From Theropithecus gelada (Eukaryota > Chordata > Mammalia > Primates > Cercopithecidae): a DNA stretch of 64,000 nucleotides. Below, piece after piece: positions 34,801-49,031 of the stretch. The notes under the pieces are model-generated. The model was not told the origin of the DNA. It did no database searches and saw nothing but the letters and a program-made list of their open reading frames with translations. The translations under genes and the position numbers were made by a program. The stretch lies in NCBI RefSeq assembly GCF_003255815.1, contig NC_037668.1:19794864-19858863 (forward strand), given 5' to 3'. Each line of letters opens with the position of its first letter. Position 1 is the first letter of the stretch.

Positions 34801-37800
34801 TGTCCCATGCCTTCCATTTCTAGTCCTGCTTTCTAAGGAAGTTGCTTGACTCTTTCTGTTTCTAGTTCCTCTGTTGGTGCCCTCTTTAACACTAAACAAC
34901 AAGCTTATATGGCTTTTTTCTTTTCCCGATAAAACCACTTGAGACATTATCTATCAACACCCTGCTATGAAAGGTTAGGATTAAGCAGACCTAGAATGCA
35001 GGAATCTCCCTGACCACAACCCAGACAGTGGTCAGCCAGCCTCTGCTTGAATGCTTCCAGAGCCAGAGAGCTTACTACTTCTTGTAGCAATCTGTTTTAT
35101 TTTTCCCAGTGTTTTTGTTGCAGAATGGCCTCCTGGCTCACTTTGGGGTCAAATGTTTCTAGCCCTGTGGCATAGTTGAACCAAATTAATCATTCTTAAA
35201 TAACTCGCAGTTAGGAAAAAAAAAAAGAATAAGATACTCATGTATTTGAGTAAGTATGGATAAAAAGGAAAAGGCAGAACTGACATCAGTCCCATCCCTA
35301 CCCCTGCCACTTTCTCCCAGCCCTGGCCCCAGGGAGAGAAGGCTTTCATCTGTCAGCTGCACATTCTTCTGCCAGATTGGATGGTGTGGGGTGATGGCTG
35401 TTCCTCCTGGCTGGCTTTGTTCTGTGGGGTCCTTGTCCCTTGTCTTTCCTGTCCTGGGGACAGCCAGAGGAGTAGGCTGGGGCTTAGGATGTAATCCTAG
35501 TTGGATGCAGTAATATCAAGTACAAGCTTCCATCTTTGTTGGCACTTTCCCTGTTCATCAAGAACAGGAGGCAGCTTTCTATTGGGCCCTCTCCTCAAAA
35601 GCTGCTCAGGCCTGGACAAGGAGTGGGGCCTAACTACTATATCTTAGACCATTTTAATAAATCAGTGCATCCTTCAGGGTAGATCATATTGACCTGTCCA
35701 TGGTTTTCTTTGATTTGTGTATACTTTGAGCCAAATACACTGACTTATCTGAATGCTGAGCATCAGTATGGCTTTGGGGGCCTTTTTAAGGTGGGGGGTG
35801 GAAATCAGCTCTAACATCATGCAGAGGAATAGGAATTCCAGATATAGGCTGACCCCTATTTTACCTTTTATTCCAGCCGCTTAGTTTAGATAGTCATAAG
35901 CAGCTTGAAGCAATCTCATTTTGTTAGAAAGTTTCCTCGTCTAAAAATTTTCAAATTGTAAAATATATATAATATAATATTTACCATTTATATTAGTATT
36001 ATTATTATTATTTGAGATGGAGTCTTGCTCTGTCACCCAGGCTAGAGTGCAGTGGCGTGATCTCAGCTCAATGCAACCTCCACCTCCCGGGTTCAAGCAA
36101 TTCTCCTATCCCAGCGTCCTGAGTAGCTGGGACTACAGGCACCCGCCACCGTGCCTGGCTAATTTTTGTATTTTTAGTGGAGATGAGGTTTCACCATATT
36201 GGTCAGGCTGGTCTTGAACCCCTGACCTCAGGTGATTCACCCACCTCAGCCTCCCAAAGTGCTGAGATTACAGGCATGAGCCACCGCGCCCTGCCCATTT
36301 ATATTATTTTTAAGTGTACAGCTCTGTGGCATTAAGTATCGTTGTGCAACCATCACCACTTTACTTCTCCAGGACTTTTTTCATCTTGTAAAATTGAAAC
36401 TCAGAATCTGTTAAACAGTAACTCTCCTTTCACCCACTCCTTCCCCCAGCTCATGGCAACCACCATTCTACTTGCTTTCTCTGTGAGTTTGACTACTGTA
36501 GGTACTTCATTTGCTTGACTGTTTGCTTGCTTGCATGCCTGCCTGCCTGCCTGCCTTTGTCTCTTTCTCTCTCTCTCTCTTTTTTTTTTTTTTTTTTTCT
36601 TTTTGAGACTGAGTCTCACTCTGTTGCCCACCCAGGCTGGAGTGCACTGTCGTGATCTTGGCTCACTGCAACCTCTGCCTCCCGGGTTCAAGCAATTCTC
36701 CAGCCTCAGACTCCTGAGTAGCTGGGATTACAAGCATCTGCCACCACGCCTGGCTAATTTTTTTATTTTTAGTAGAGATGGAGTTTCACCATGTTGGCCA
36801 GGCCGGTCTTGAATTCCTGACCTCAAGTGATCCGTCAAAGTGCTGAGATTACAAGCGTGAGCCACTGCGCCTGGCCCTCTCCCTCTCTCTTTTTCTTTCT
36901 TTTTTCTTTTCTTTTTTTTTTGGGATGGGTTCTCCCTCTACCACCCAGGCTGGGGTGCAGTGGTGTGCGATCATGCTCACTGCAGCCTTGACCTCCTGGG
37001 CTCAAGAAATCCTCCCACCTCAGCCTCCCAAATAGCTGGGACTACAGGTATGCACCACCATGCCTGGCTAATTTTTGTATTTTTTATAGAGACAAGGTTT
37101 CACCATGTTGCCCAGGCTGCACTCCAGGTACTTCAAATAAGTGGAAGCAGAGAGTATTTGTCTTTTGGTTACTGACTTACTTCACTTAGCATAGTATCTT
37201 CAAGATTTATTCATGTTATAACATGTGTCAGACTTTCCTCCCTTTTTAAGGCTGAATACTATTCCATTGTGTAGAGACACCATACTTTGTTGATTCATTC
37301 GTTCGTCAGGGGACACTGGGTTTGCTTCCCCATTTTGGTTGTTGTGCATAATGCTGCTATAAACGTGGCTGTGAAATATCTGTTTAGATTCCTGCTTTCA
37401 GTTCTTTTGTGTGTATATACTCAGAAGTATATTTGTGGTATCATATGGTAATTCTAATTTTCAATTTTCATGGAAATGCCATGCCGTTTTCCACAGTGGC
37501 TGCACCATTTTACACTTACACCAGAGTGTATATGGATTCCAGTTTCTCCACATCCTTGCCAACACTTGTTATTTTTCATTTTGCTGCAATAGTCCTCCTT
37601 GTGGATGTGAAGTGTTATCTCATTGTGGTTTTGATTTGCATTTCCCTAATGATTAATGTCTTTTTTGAGACAGAGTCTCACTCTGTCACCCAGTCTGGAG
37701 TGCAGTGGGGCGATCTTGGCTCACTGCAACCTCCACCTCCTGGGTTCAAGTGATTTTCGTGCCTCAGCTTCCCGAGTAGTTGGGATTGGCGTGCACCACC

Positions 37801-40800
37801 ACACCCAGCTAAATTTTGTTTGTTTGTTTTTTTTTTTTTTTGAGACGGAGTCTCGCTCTGCCGCCCAGGCTGGAGTGCAGTGGCCGGATCTCAGCTCACT
37901 GCAAGCTCCGCCTCCCGGGTTCACGCCATTCTCCTGCCTCAGCCTCCCGAGTAGCTGGGACTACAGGCGCCCGCCACTGCGCCCGGCTAGTTTTTTGTAT
38001 TTTTTAGTAGAGACGGGGTTTCACCGTGTTAGCCAGGATGGTCTCGATCTCCTGACCTCGTGATCCGCCCGTCTCGGCCTCCCAAAGTGCTGGGATTACA
38101 GGCTTGAGCCACCGCGCCCGGCCAAATTTTGTATTTTTAGCAGAGATGGGGTTTTGCCGTGTTGGCGAGGCTGCTCTCAACTCCTGACCTCAAGTGAGCC
38201 ATCCGTCTAGGCCTCTCAAAGTACTGGTATTACAGGCGTGAGCCACCACGCCCAGGCTGAGCATCTTTTCATGTGCTTCTTGGCCATTCATGTATCTTTG
38301 GAGAAATATCTATTTAAATAGAAAGTTCTTTCTTATGTGAACCTAACTCTGGCCTCACTGGCCCTTGCTCTGTCCTCAGGGATAACCGATGACAAATTTC
38401 CTAGTCTGCTCTCTCTGAATTCTTTTGGAGTTCCCAGACTTGCATCTGCTTGGGCTCCTCTTCCCAGGCTGTTACATGGGATGGTCTGTGAATTCTTTAC
38501 CTGTCTGGCCCCCTTCCTCTGAATCTGGTCTCATTTGTGGATGTCCCTCTTTAAGTTGCTGACACCCTCCCTCTCTTGGAAGATGGTGTGGTGGGGGCTG
38601 TCTGGCCAGCACTGGGTATGGTCTTCACTTTCCAGCCTCGGGTGGACATACTTCTGTGGCATAGACACAGCTTCTGTGGGAGCTCAGACAGAACAGTTGG
38701 TTTCTTCTCACATAAGGAGCGGCAGACTTTGAGCCCTCCACCCTATACATATGTGGTTTGAGGCAGGGGAAGTCTTCAAAACCCAGTGGTGAATATATCC
38801 AAGAAAGAAACCTGCTGCTCCCCTCTCTGCTGAGGGCGAGCAAGAGGAACTTGGATGATTCTGATGCAAGAGGGGGATTCAGGTTGGAAATTGGCAGACA
38901 GTTCTGAAAAATAAGAGGAAGGTTAGAACACTAGGTGAGGTGTTTGTTATGGACCACAGTTATTAGGCTGTTAGGGATGCGTCAGTGTACTAGACGCTGT
39001 ATCACCGTGTGGGGTGAGCTTACCCACCCCAAGGACCTTCAGCTCTCAAGGCCCAGACAGACAGGATGCACCTGCCTCCCAGCCTAGGTGTGGGAGTGGT
39101 GGCCTTTGGGAGACACAGAGGTCCTGGGAAGCACCTGGGAGTCAGGTTGTATGACCTTGGTAAAGTTAGTTCAGCTCTCAGAGCCTCAGTCTTGTCATCT
39201 GTAAAGTAGGGATGATAGCACCAATCTTGTTCCTTTCAGAGAGTTTTTGTGAGTCTGATGAAAAAATATTCTTTAGAAATGCTAAAGCATACTGCACATA
39301 TAAGTGGATCAGCAATTACAGGACGGTGCTGCTGCTTGGGAGGAGGAGAGTGGGACCAGAGGCATCCCAGAATCAGTATCCTGGAGGCCATCCTGAACTC
39401 ACTGCGTTAGAGTCTGGAGGAGGAAATGGAGTGGGCGGTTTGAGAAAACTTTCCTGGTGGTTTTAGTATGTGCTTGAGGGGGCTGGAGGAGGGTGCATGC
39501 CCCACCGTAGTATATCTAATATGTAATAGATGGTGCTTACAGCACGATAAGGCTGTAAGCAGACTGTTCTGTTGGGGCGGTTTAGAGATAGCAGGAAAAG
39601 CTTCATGGAGGAGGTGACAATTGAATTGTGTCTTAAAGGATGTGTAGGAGGGTCCCAGATAGAAAATGGGGATTGTAGGCAGAGGGAACAGCAGGTACAA
39701 AGGCATGGAACTGTGAGCAAGGGGAGGGTGGCAGGGAGCTGCTTGGTGAGGCTGACACCTGTGTGGGTGGGTGGTCTGAGTGGGACAGGTGGAGGCTGGC
39801 CTTGGTGGGCCCCTGTAGGAGTGGAAGTGGAATGCCATAGAGGGCGGCTCTGGAGCCTGGACTTCAGCAGGTGCTGAAGGTGCCCTTGAGGCTGGGGCTT
39901 GGCCCCCGCACAGACTGTAGCCCAGGACAGCCTTTTGCATGAAGCTGGGGGTCCTAGAGTCACTCTTTCGTAGCCCTGCTTTGGCCAGCAAGGCCAGGTC
40001 ACGTCTGTCAGCACCTGTAGCGGCGGCTCATGGAAATTGTGCAGGCTGGTATCCGTGGACAGGGCGCGTGGTTGGCAGCTTTCTCTCAAGTGGGAGTTCT
40101 GAATTTATCCTCCCCTGATGGGAGTTCTCCCTGTCACATCAACATTGAGTCTGGGGGAACCACAAAATCTTTTTTTTTTTTTTTTTTTTTTTGGAGATGG
40201 GATCTCACTCTGTTGCCCAAGCCGGAGTCCAGTGGCGTAATCGTAGCTCACTCCAGCCTTGAACTCCTGCCTCAGCCTCTGAGTAGCTAGCACTATAGGC
40301 ATGCATCACGATGCCCGGCTAATTTTTTAAAAAATATTTTACAGAGATGAGGTCACCCTATGTTGCACAGGCCTTGAGTGATCCTCCTGCCTCGGCCTCC
40401 CAAAGCTCTGGGATTTATAGCCATGAGCCACTGAGCCAGGCTGGAGCCCCTTTTCAAAGAGGGCATGGGGCAAAATGCCTGGGAAAAGCCCATTAGGCAC
40501 AAGGGGATTATTCCTTGCTCCTCACACATCCCTTTAACTCCCTCCTTTAGTCCCCAAGAATGGGAATCACACCTGTTGGAGGAGGTACTGCCAAAGGTTT
40601 GCATTTGCACATGAGGGGGTGCCCTGAAGCCAGGACTGAGCAGTCGGTCCCTCCAGCTATATATTATCTTCTCAAACTCTTTGGCTGTCCATTCTGGAGG
40701 AGTTTGTTTTGTTCCTCTCTGCAGCACTCCCAAGTGGGACATTCTGGGGTTACAGAGCCTTGGTTACACATTTCTGGAGAGATTTTGCCCTGTTCACTTC

Positions 40801-43800
40801 TCCATGTGGCATCCCCGAATTCCCTCTCGGCCCTGTTTTCTGCAGCTTTCTGGAACATTCCACTGGGGCCCCCCCCCCACTTCTACTGCATCACCTGCCA
40901 CTTTGTGCAGAGCACTGACTCTGGAGTCAGGTAGCATTCGGTATAGTTGCTGCCCTTGCCCTTGACCAGCACGACCCTGGAGAAGTACCTCACTGAGACT
41001 CAGTTAGCTTATTTGTCAAGTGGGAATAGTAATGCCTGCCTCAAAAAACCCAAACCCCAGCCTTGCTGGGTTGTGAGTCTTCAATGAGGTGAGAAGCAAT
41101 TAGCACAGAGCCTGGCACATGACAAGGGTGCAATAAATGCCAGCAGGACTGCCTTTCACCCGTGTCTCCTGCCAAGCCTGTCTCTCGAGCTCTGGATTCA
41201 TGTCTTCAACTCAGCCCAGACTTCTGGCCAGATCCTCCCTCCTGTGCCAGGTGCTCAGCATGACCCAAACCAAACATATCACACCCCTTACAGACCTCCC
41301 TGCCCTGCTTGTCCAGGGGACAGACACGCCACCCACTCAGCTACCCAGCCAGGAGCTTGCACATCACGCCAAACGTCTCTGCCTTGGTTTGGATTCTCAC
41401 CACATCTCAGTAGTATCTAGCAGTCAGCCGTCGTGGTGCACTCCACTCTTCCTGCCTCTCTCCACGACCCCTCCTCCTGCATCCTCCCCTTGCCTACCCG
41501 GCTGACATCCCTGTGCACAACTGGGCGATTCCTAAACATTGGGATTTCACGGGTCTGTAAAATTTCAAAAACAATTCTGGGGACCAATTAAGGTTGCCAG
41601 CTTTTTTATTTTTAGAGACAGAGTCTCGCTCTGTCACCCAGGCTGGAGTGCAGTGGCGCGATCTCCGCTCACTGCAAGCTCCGCCGCCTCCTGGGTTCAC
41701 GCCATTCTCCTGCCTCAGCCTCCCTAGAAGTTGGGATTAAAGGCACCCGCCACCACGCCCGGCTAATTTTTTTGTGTTTTTAGTAGAGATGGGGTTTCGC
41801 CGTGTTCGCCAGGATGGTCTCGATCTCCTGACCTCGTGATCTGCCCGCCTCGGCCTCCCAAAGTGCTGGGATTACAGGCGTGAGCCACTGCGCCTGGCCA
41901 ACCATCACCATAATTTCTTAAAAGAAAAGATGCTTGGTTGGGCGTGGTGGCTCAGGCCTATAATCCCAGCACTTTAGGACGCTGAGGGGGGAGGATTGCC
42001 TGAGCCCAGGAGATAGAGACCAGCCAGCTACCGTAAGGAGACCCTGTCTTTACAAAAAAAAAAAAAAGTTAAAAAAAAATTAGTTGGGCATAGCAGTACA
42101 TACCTGTAGTCCTAGCTAAGTGGGAGGCTGAGGTGGGAGGATCACCTGAGCCCAGCATTTGGAGGCTGCAATGACCTATGATAGCACTACTGCACTCCAG
42201 CCTGGGCAACAGAGCCAGACCCTGTCTTAATAACAAAAAACGACCTTGCTTTAACTGCCCCCCCACACCTGCCCCCCCAAATGAGGAAGGGTGAAACCTC
42301 AGAACGAGGGGCGCTTTTGGCACCCAGACACCGTGGAGATGTACACACAGCCTTTTCTGAAGCCACTAGGCTTCTCTCTGCAGACCATTCCAAGTGGCGT
42401 TTGGGACCCAGCTGGAGGTGAGTCATTTCTCCTCGGGAGGCTCCTCAGTGAGGTTTATGTATTTGTTTCTGTACGAATGGAGGAGCAGTGATGAGCTGTC
42501 TGTTGGGTGGTTGAAAGGCTGTGAGGAAAGGTGTGAAGTAGGGTCTGCTGGCTCAGCATGGAGGAGCTGCCTGGCGCTGCTGAGCCTGTGGGTCCCACGG
42601 TCTCTCCTCCCCTCTTCGTGTGGCTTTGTGGTTCATTCCCACTTTAACCCCAGCAACCTGAGCCTCCAGAGGTTACTGGGCATTCTCTGGGCCACAGGCG
42701 GTGTTGGGGGTCAGGACTGTGGGTAGAAACTTTCTTCCTGAAGCATCTGTCTTGAGTATAGTATGGGGAGCCTTTGAAAAACCCTAATGACTGAGTCTCA
42801 TTTCCATGGTTCTGCGGCGACAAGCAAGGTGGAGCCTACAAGGCTCCAGATGAAACTGACTCTGGCTGGGTTTGGCAAACTGCTGGGCGGCATGAGCATC
42901 TGTGGGCAGCCATATTTTCTATTTAGGGCTGCCCCATCTTCTTGTTTTCTTCTTTTTCTTTTTTTTTTTTTTAGAGACAAGGTTTGACTATGTTACCCAG
43001 GCTGGTCTCAAACTCCTGGCCTCAAGGGATTCTCCCGCCTCAGTCTCCCAAAGTGCTGGGATTACAGGTGTGAGTCCGGCCTGCTCCGTCTTCTTTGTCT
43101 TCTGATTTTAGCTTTCATTCTAGCGTCTCCATGCCCTCAGGTCATACTTTAGATACCCTGGGCTGTGAATGTATGACTGTTCTCTGCTGGGCTGGGCTGA
43201 GCTGGGAAGAACACAAAGGAATAAGAAACTGGGTCCCGCCCATGAATTCTAGGTTCAATTCTGGTCACACTTGCTGTGCGGCCTTGAACAAGTCACTTTC
43301 CCTCTCTGGGCCTCTGTTTCCCCTCTGTACAATGGGAAGAGTGGATGCATTCTTATACTCCCTCTAGTGCTGCGGGTGTGTGGTTTCCCCCTTACTGGTG
43401 ACAGCATATTCCAGGAATTCTGGAAACCCTCCCCGACGCAGAAGCAGGGTCACCCTCTCCCCGCCTCCTTGCTAGTCCTTCTTACTCCTGGCCCAGTGAG
43501 GCTCATGATTTTTGTATAAACCATTCTGTGGAATTTTAGAACTCTTGATGGAAAAATGATGAGCTGACAAGAGAATATTTTGAAATCCAGAGCATTCCAC
43601 TCACTGCCTGTTACGGTTAAGGCCCAGGCCCAGGCTTTCCTTGGATGCTTAGCCTCCTCTTGCCTTGGGGTTTCTGCAGACACACTGTTCCGTGGAGGGG
43701 GAGGGAGCCGTGAGGGTGCCTGGTCCACATCCCTGCTGCTGCAATGTGTACTAAACCCACACAGGCAAATGAATATTTGTTTGTTATATATTTTTTATTG

Positions 43801-44477
43801 CAAAAAGGTGCATAGAAGGAAATTGAAATAGTGCTTATCTCTGGTGATGTGTATCTTTCCATTTTCTTCCTGTGTGCAAATATATAGTATTATTATATAT
43901 ACTGTAGTACACAATAAATAATCATAAAATATATTTCTTTAGAAAGTTTGGATCAAAATACGTGGAATTTGTCTTGTCTTGCATTTTTTGTACAGCATTA
44001 TGTCATGTCTTCAATGTTTTTCTAAAACAGTTTTGGCCGGGCGTGGTGGCACACGCCTGTAGTCCCAGATACTTGGGAAGCTGAGATGGGAGGATCACTG
44101 AAGCCCAGAAGTTAAGCTACAGTGAGCCATCATCATGCCATTGCACTGCAGCCTGGCGACAGAGGGAGACCCTGTCTCTGAAAATGTATAATAACTGGCC
44201 AGGCACGGTAGCTCATGCCTGTAATCCGAGCACTTTGGGAGGCAAAGCGGGTAGATCACCTGAGGTCAGGAGTTCGAGACCAGCCTGGTGAATATGGTGA
44301 AACCCTGTCTCTACTAAAAATACAAAAATTAGCTGGGTGTAGTGGCGGGCGCCTATAATCCCAACTACTTGGGAGGCTAAGGCAGAAGAATCACTTGAAC
44401 CCAGTAGGTGGAGGTTGCAGTGAGCCAAGATCGTGCCACTTCACTCCAGCCTGGGTGAAAGAGTGAAACTCCATCTC

Positions 44478-44517
<40 letters not shown>

Positions 44518-47500
44518 TAAATTTTAAAGGTTTCTGCATTATGTAGTTATATCATAATTTCTATAACTAGTCCCTTATGGTTGGATATTTGGTTATCTCC
44601 AGCATGCTGGGGTTTTTTTTTTTTTTTTTTTTGAGACAGAGTTTCACTCTTGTTGCCCAGGCTGGAGTGCAATGGCATGATCTCTGCTTACCGCAACCTC
44701 TGCCTCCCGGGTTCAAGTGATTCTTCTGCCTCAGCCTCCCGAGTAGCTGGGATTACAGGCATGTGCCAGCATACCCGGCTAATTTTGTATTTTCGGTAGA
44801 GATGGAGTTTCTCCATGTTGGTCAGGCTGGTCTGGGACTCCCGACCTCAGATGATCCGCCCAGCTTCCCAAAGTGCTGGGATTACAGGTATAAGCCACCG
44901 TGCCCAGTCCATGCTGTTCTTTTAAATAACATTGAGATGAACTTTTTTCTGATTTTCAAGCGCCTGAGACAGGACTCCGGGGCCCGTGAATCACTAATAA
45001 CAACTGTTTCTTCTGTCCACAGAATCCAGGAGTCCTCCAGCTGAGAACGAGGTGTCCACCCCCACGCAGGTGAGCTCCTGTTCTTGTAAAAGGGTCAGGG
45101 CAGCAGCACCTAGTGGTTAGGAGTGTGGGCGGATGCCAGACTGAATTTGGTTTAAATCCCAGCTCTGTCACTTAGTAGAAATGTGGCTGTGGTGAGTTAT
45201 CTGTGCTTTTCAAGACTCTGTGAAAGGGAATCATAAAAATTATCTTGTCCCAGGACTGTAAAGAGTGGAGCAGCGTTGGCCTGGCACGCAGAACTGCCCT
45301 GCATCTAGCGGCAGCTATTTCATCTCTGACCTTTTTGGACACTGCTAATGGCTTAGCTTGAGATTGGATTCTGTTCATCTGAGTCCTTCCCCTGTGGAGT
45401 CCTGGTGTCATAACTTGCTGGAAAGAGGATTACCTCCGAAGCTGCTTAACAAATTCCATGAGTAATCCAATTTCCTATCCAACTATATCTCCTCCTGTGG
45501 CCCTTAATTCCCTAAATGCTAAGCTGGGAGGCACAGCCACTTCTGGAGCTGTGCAGCACAGGGAAGGAGCCTGGGGCTCTTGAACCTTATCTGTGTTCCA
45601 TGTAGGAACAGCTGCAGGTGGAGCCCATACCCATGGGGCTAGAGTGCTCCCAACACAGGTTCTGGGGAAACTGACACCGACTGAGGACTGGCCTCATCCT
45701 GCTAAACTGTGAGCCTTGCATTTGCTATTTCATTGGCTCCTTATGTTAACGTTACAAGGGAGTGCTTGTAAGGGCTGCTTAACATGGGGTAAGAAGTCTG
45801 AGGCCAGGGCCAGGTGCCAGGGCTCACGCTTGTAATCCCAGCACTTTGGGAGGCCAAGGCGGGCAGATCATCTGAGGTGAGGAGTTCAAGACCAGCCTGA
45901 CCAACATGGAGAAACCCTGTCTCTACTGAAAATAAAATCAGCTGGGTGTGGTGGCACATGCCTGTAATCCCAGCTATTTGGGAGGCTGAGGCAGGAGAAT
46001 TGCTTGAACCTTGGAGGCGGAGGGTGCCGTGAGCCAAGATCGCACCATTGCACTCCAGCCTGGGCAACAAGAACGAAACTCCATCTCAAAAAAAGAAAAA
46101 AAAAAAAAAAAAAGAGAAGTATGAGGCCGGGCGCGGTGGCTCACTCCTGTAATCCCAGCACTTTGGGAGGCTGAGGCGGGTGGATCACCTGAGGTCAGGA
46201 GTTCCAGACCAGCCTGACCAACATGGTGAAACCCCGTCTGTACCAAAAACACAAAAATTAGCTGGGCATGGTGGCGCGTGCATGTAATCCCAGCTATTCA
46301 GGAGGCTGAGGCTGGAGAATCACTTGAACACGGGAAGCATAGGTTGCAGTGAGCTGAGATTATGCCATTGCACTCCAGCTTGGGTGACGAGAATCTCTAT
46401 TTCTTTTGTGAAACTCCATTTCACAAAAAAACAAAAAATAAAAAGAAATCTGTCCAAGGTGACATAGCTTGTAAGTGGTAGAGCCAGGATTCCAGTCACA
46501 GTGGTACCTGCACCCTTGCATCGGACCTGTAAGGACAACAGCTGATTCAGTGTATCCACTGAGCATCTTCTCTGTGCAGGGTGCTGTGCCCTTCAGCTTT
46601 TGGTGGAGAGGCAGGTGCAAAGAAAGCCCCACCCTTAGCAGACACGGTGTGGATAGAAAAAATGCAAATAATAGTATTATTGATTTTTCCACTGTTACGA
46701 ATGAAATGGAGAAAGGAATGCTTTGGGCGGATCAGGGAGGGCTCTGAGGAGGAGGTACCTCCTGAACTGGTTCTGAATGGTGGTGGAATCTGCAGAAACA
46801 GGCTGATGGTGAGGAATGTCTCTTTTAGGCACCTACTACTAATAAAGATGACGATAATATTCTCTCCAGAGATTCTGCAAATGCGACAAGCCTCCCAGGT
46901 AAGGACTGGGTATTTTCACATTCACAGGGTCTGAGGGACAGATTTGTCTCTGCGGAAAGTCCTTTCTTATTTGGACAGGTCGTCAGAGGATCAATGGCAG
47001 AAATGTTTTGTTTTTATTTTTGTTTTTGTTTTTTTTTTGAGACAGAGTCTTGCTCTGTTGCCTAGGCTGGAGTGCAGTGTGATCTCGGCTCACCACAACC
47101 TCCACTTCCCGAGTTCAAGCAATTCTCCTGCCTCAGCCTCCCGAGTAGCTGGGATTACAGGGGCATGCCACCATGCCCGGCTAATTTTTGTATTTTTAGC
47201 AGAGACGGGGTTTCACCGTGTTGGCCAGGCTGGTCTCGAACTCCTGACCTCGTGATCTGCCTGCCTCGGCCTCCCAAAGTGCTGAGATTACAGGCACGAG
47301 CCACCGTGCCTGGCCAGAAATATTCTTTTATTACTTTATATGTTGAAGTTTGATATTGTTAGCTAAGATATAATGAGGAGACTGTAAGAAAAATGGGATA
47401 AATCAGTGAGATATTTCACAACTGGCCCACAATACAAATGAATGTGCTGCAGACAAGATTACTGGAGTCTGAAATGGAATACCTGTTGAGGGAAATCTTT

Positions 47501-48991
47501 ATTTTGGGAGCTCTTGATTTCAATGCTTCTGATTCCCTATCCCTGCAAGACCAGGAAAACTTACCAGTATTTGAATCAAGAAAGATCACAAGTCCTGTGT
47601 TTGACTAGGTGTATGGGACTTATGGAATCCAGACTCCAGAGGTTCAGTAGTTGAGTGGCTCCAGCTGATGACTCTTGGGCTTTGTGAGGCAGTCCTTGCC
47701 CTCGTTCCCCATCCCTGGGTGGATTCCTGCCTGCCCCTGATGCTGGCTGCCTCTGCTACAACAGCCCAGCTGCCAAGCCCTACCATGGTGCAGTGCACCT
47801 GTGGAAGACCTGCTAAATACCTGGGCCTGAGCTCTGCACAGCTGGGGACTCGGAGAGGATTAGAGCCATCCCTCTTCTCAAGGAGGCTACAGTCCAGGCC
47901 CCCGCAAAGAGTAAACTGGTAACTGTGACAAAGACCAGAATGTGAGATGGGCAGAAAGGGAGGCACAGATAAAGCAAAGTGGAATTTAGAGATTTGAGAG
48001 AGTGCATCAAGCTGAGCAGTCACAGAAAGCTCATGGAGGAGGTGCCATTTGAAATAGGCTTTGAATGGCATGAGTGGGATGCAAGAGGTTGAGTGTTCAA
48101 AGGTTGCTATGGGCCGGGTGCAGTGGCTCACGCCTGTAATCCCCGCACTTTGGGAGGCCGAGGTGGGAGAATCACCTGAGATCAGGAGTTCAAGACTAGC
48201 CTGGTCAACATGGTGAAACCCCATGTCTACTAAAAAATACAAAAATTAGCCGGGCGTGATGGTGGGTGCCTATAATCCCAGCTACTTGGGAGGCTGAGGC
48301 AGGAGAATCGCTTGAACCCGGGAGGTGGAGGTTGCAGTGAGCCAAGATTGAGCCACTGCACTCTATCCTGGGTCACAGAGTGAGACTCCATGTCAAAAAA
48401 AACCCAAAAACAACAGCAACAACAAAAACAAAGGCTGCTATGGAGGAGGGGACCCTCCAGTCCTCTCCGTCCACCCTCACTGATGATTTTTTTTTTAACT
48501 TTTTTTAAAGATCAGCCCATGGATGGTCTTTAGTGAGGTCTTTTTTTTTTTTTTTTCCTGAGATGGAGTCTCGCTCAGGCTGGAGTGCAATGGCACGATC
48601 TCGGCTCACTGCAAGCTCCGCCTCCCGGGTTCACGCCATTCTCCTGCCTCAGCCTCCCGAGTAGCTGGCACTACAGGCGACCACCACCACACCCGGCTAA
48701 TTATTTGTATTTTTAGTAGAGATGGGGTTTCACTGTGTTAGCCGGGATGGTCTCAATCTCCTGACCTTGTGATCCACCCGCCTTGGCCTCCCAAAGTGCT
48801 GGGATTACAGGCGTGAACCACTGTGCCCAGCCTGTCACTGATGATTTTATCTAGCTTCATGTCACTAAAGACCATCCACAGGCTGGCGACTCCCAATTTT
48901 ATATCCCTACCCTGATCTGTCCACTAAGACCCAGACTAATGTACCCAACTGCCTAGTTGACACATGGGACATCCGCTAGCAGTCTCAAATA

Positions 48992-49031
<40 letters not shown>

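Larger units (their letters stand above)
33780..34960. mobile_element. Probable old L1-derived sequence around two Alus
   Basis: 33790-34096 and 34719-34900 are AT-rich and resemble diverged L1M 3' sequence. The Alus at 34097-34718 are inserted between them. Family uncertain. Confidence 0.35.
35940..38320 (-). mobile_element. Antisense L1M (L1MB-like) split by five Alus
   Basis: Pieces 35940-35997, 36296-36530, 37129-37652 and 38256-38320 follow one continuous L1 3' ORF2 region in antisense order. Examples are the TTTTTAAGTGTACAG and CTGCACCATTTTACA stretches. The Alus must be younger than the L1. Confidence 0.75.
33080..45022 (+). other. IL6R: IL6R intron 6 (11.9 kb)
   Basis: GTATTG to CCACAG, phase 1. 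Very repeat-rich: fifteen Alu elements, an L1M split into several pieces (35940-38320), MIR and L2 fragments. Unrecognised unique stretches are 34960-35940, 38320-39130, 40445-40910 and 42245-42950. Minus-strand ORFs at 39407-40089 come from an L2-like segment. Confidence 0.92.
45725..46590 (-). mobile_element. MIR antisense, split by two Alus
   Basis: 45725-45804 and 46447-46590 read as one antisense MIR (TCCAAGGTGACATAGCTTGT, then AGAGCCAGGATTCCAGTCAC), interrupted by the Alus at 45805-46446. Confidence 0.6.
45070..46828 (+). other. IL6R: IL6R intron 7 (1.76 kb)
   Basis: GTGAGC to TTTTAG, phase 0. Holds a sense MIR (45105-45250), then an antisense MIR split by two adjacent sense Alu elements (45805-46446). 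Confidence 0.94.

Noticed and set aside
39407..40089. Overlapping minus-strand ORFs of 194 and 208 codons
   Set aside because: They overlap in two frames over an antisense L2-like repeat, have no recognisable domain or splice structure, and low-complexity Pro/Ser/Leu composition.
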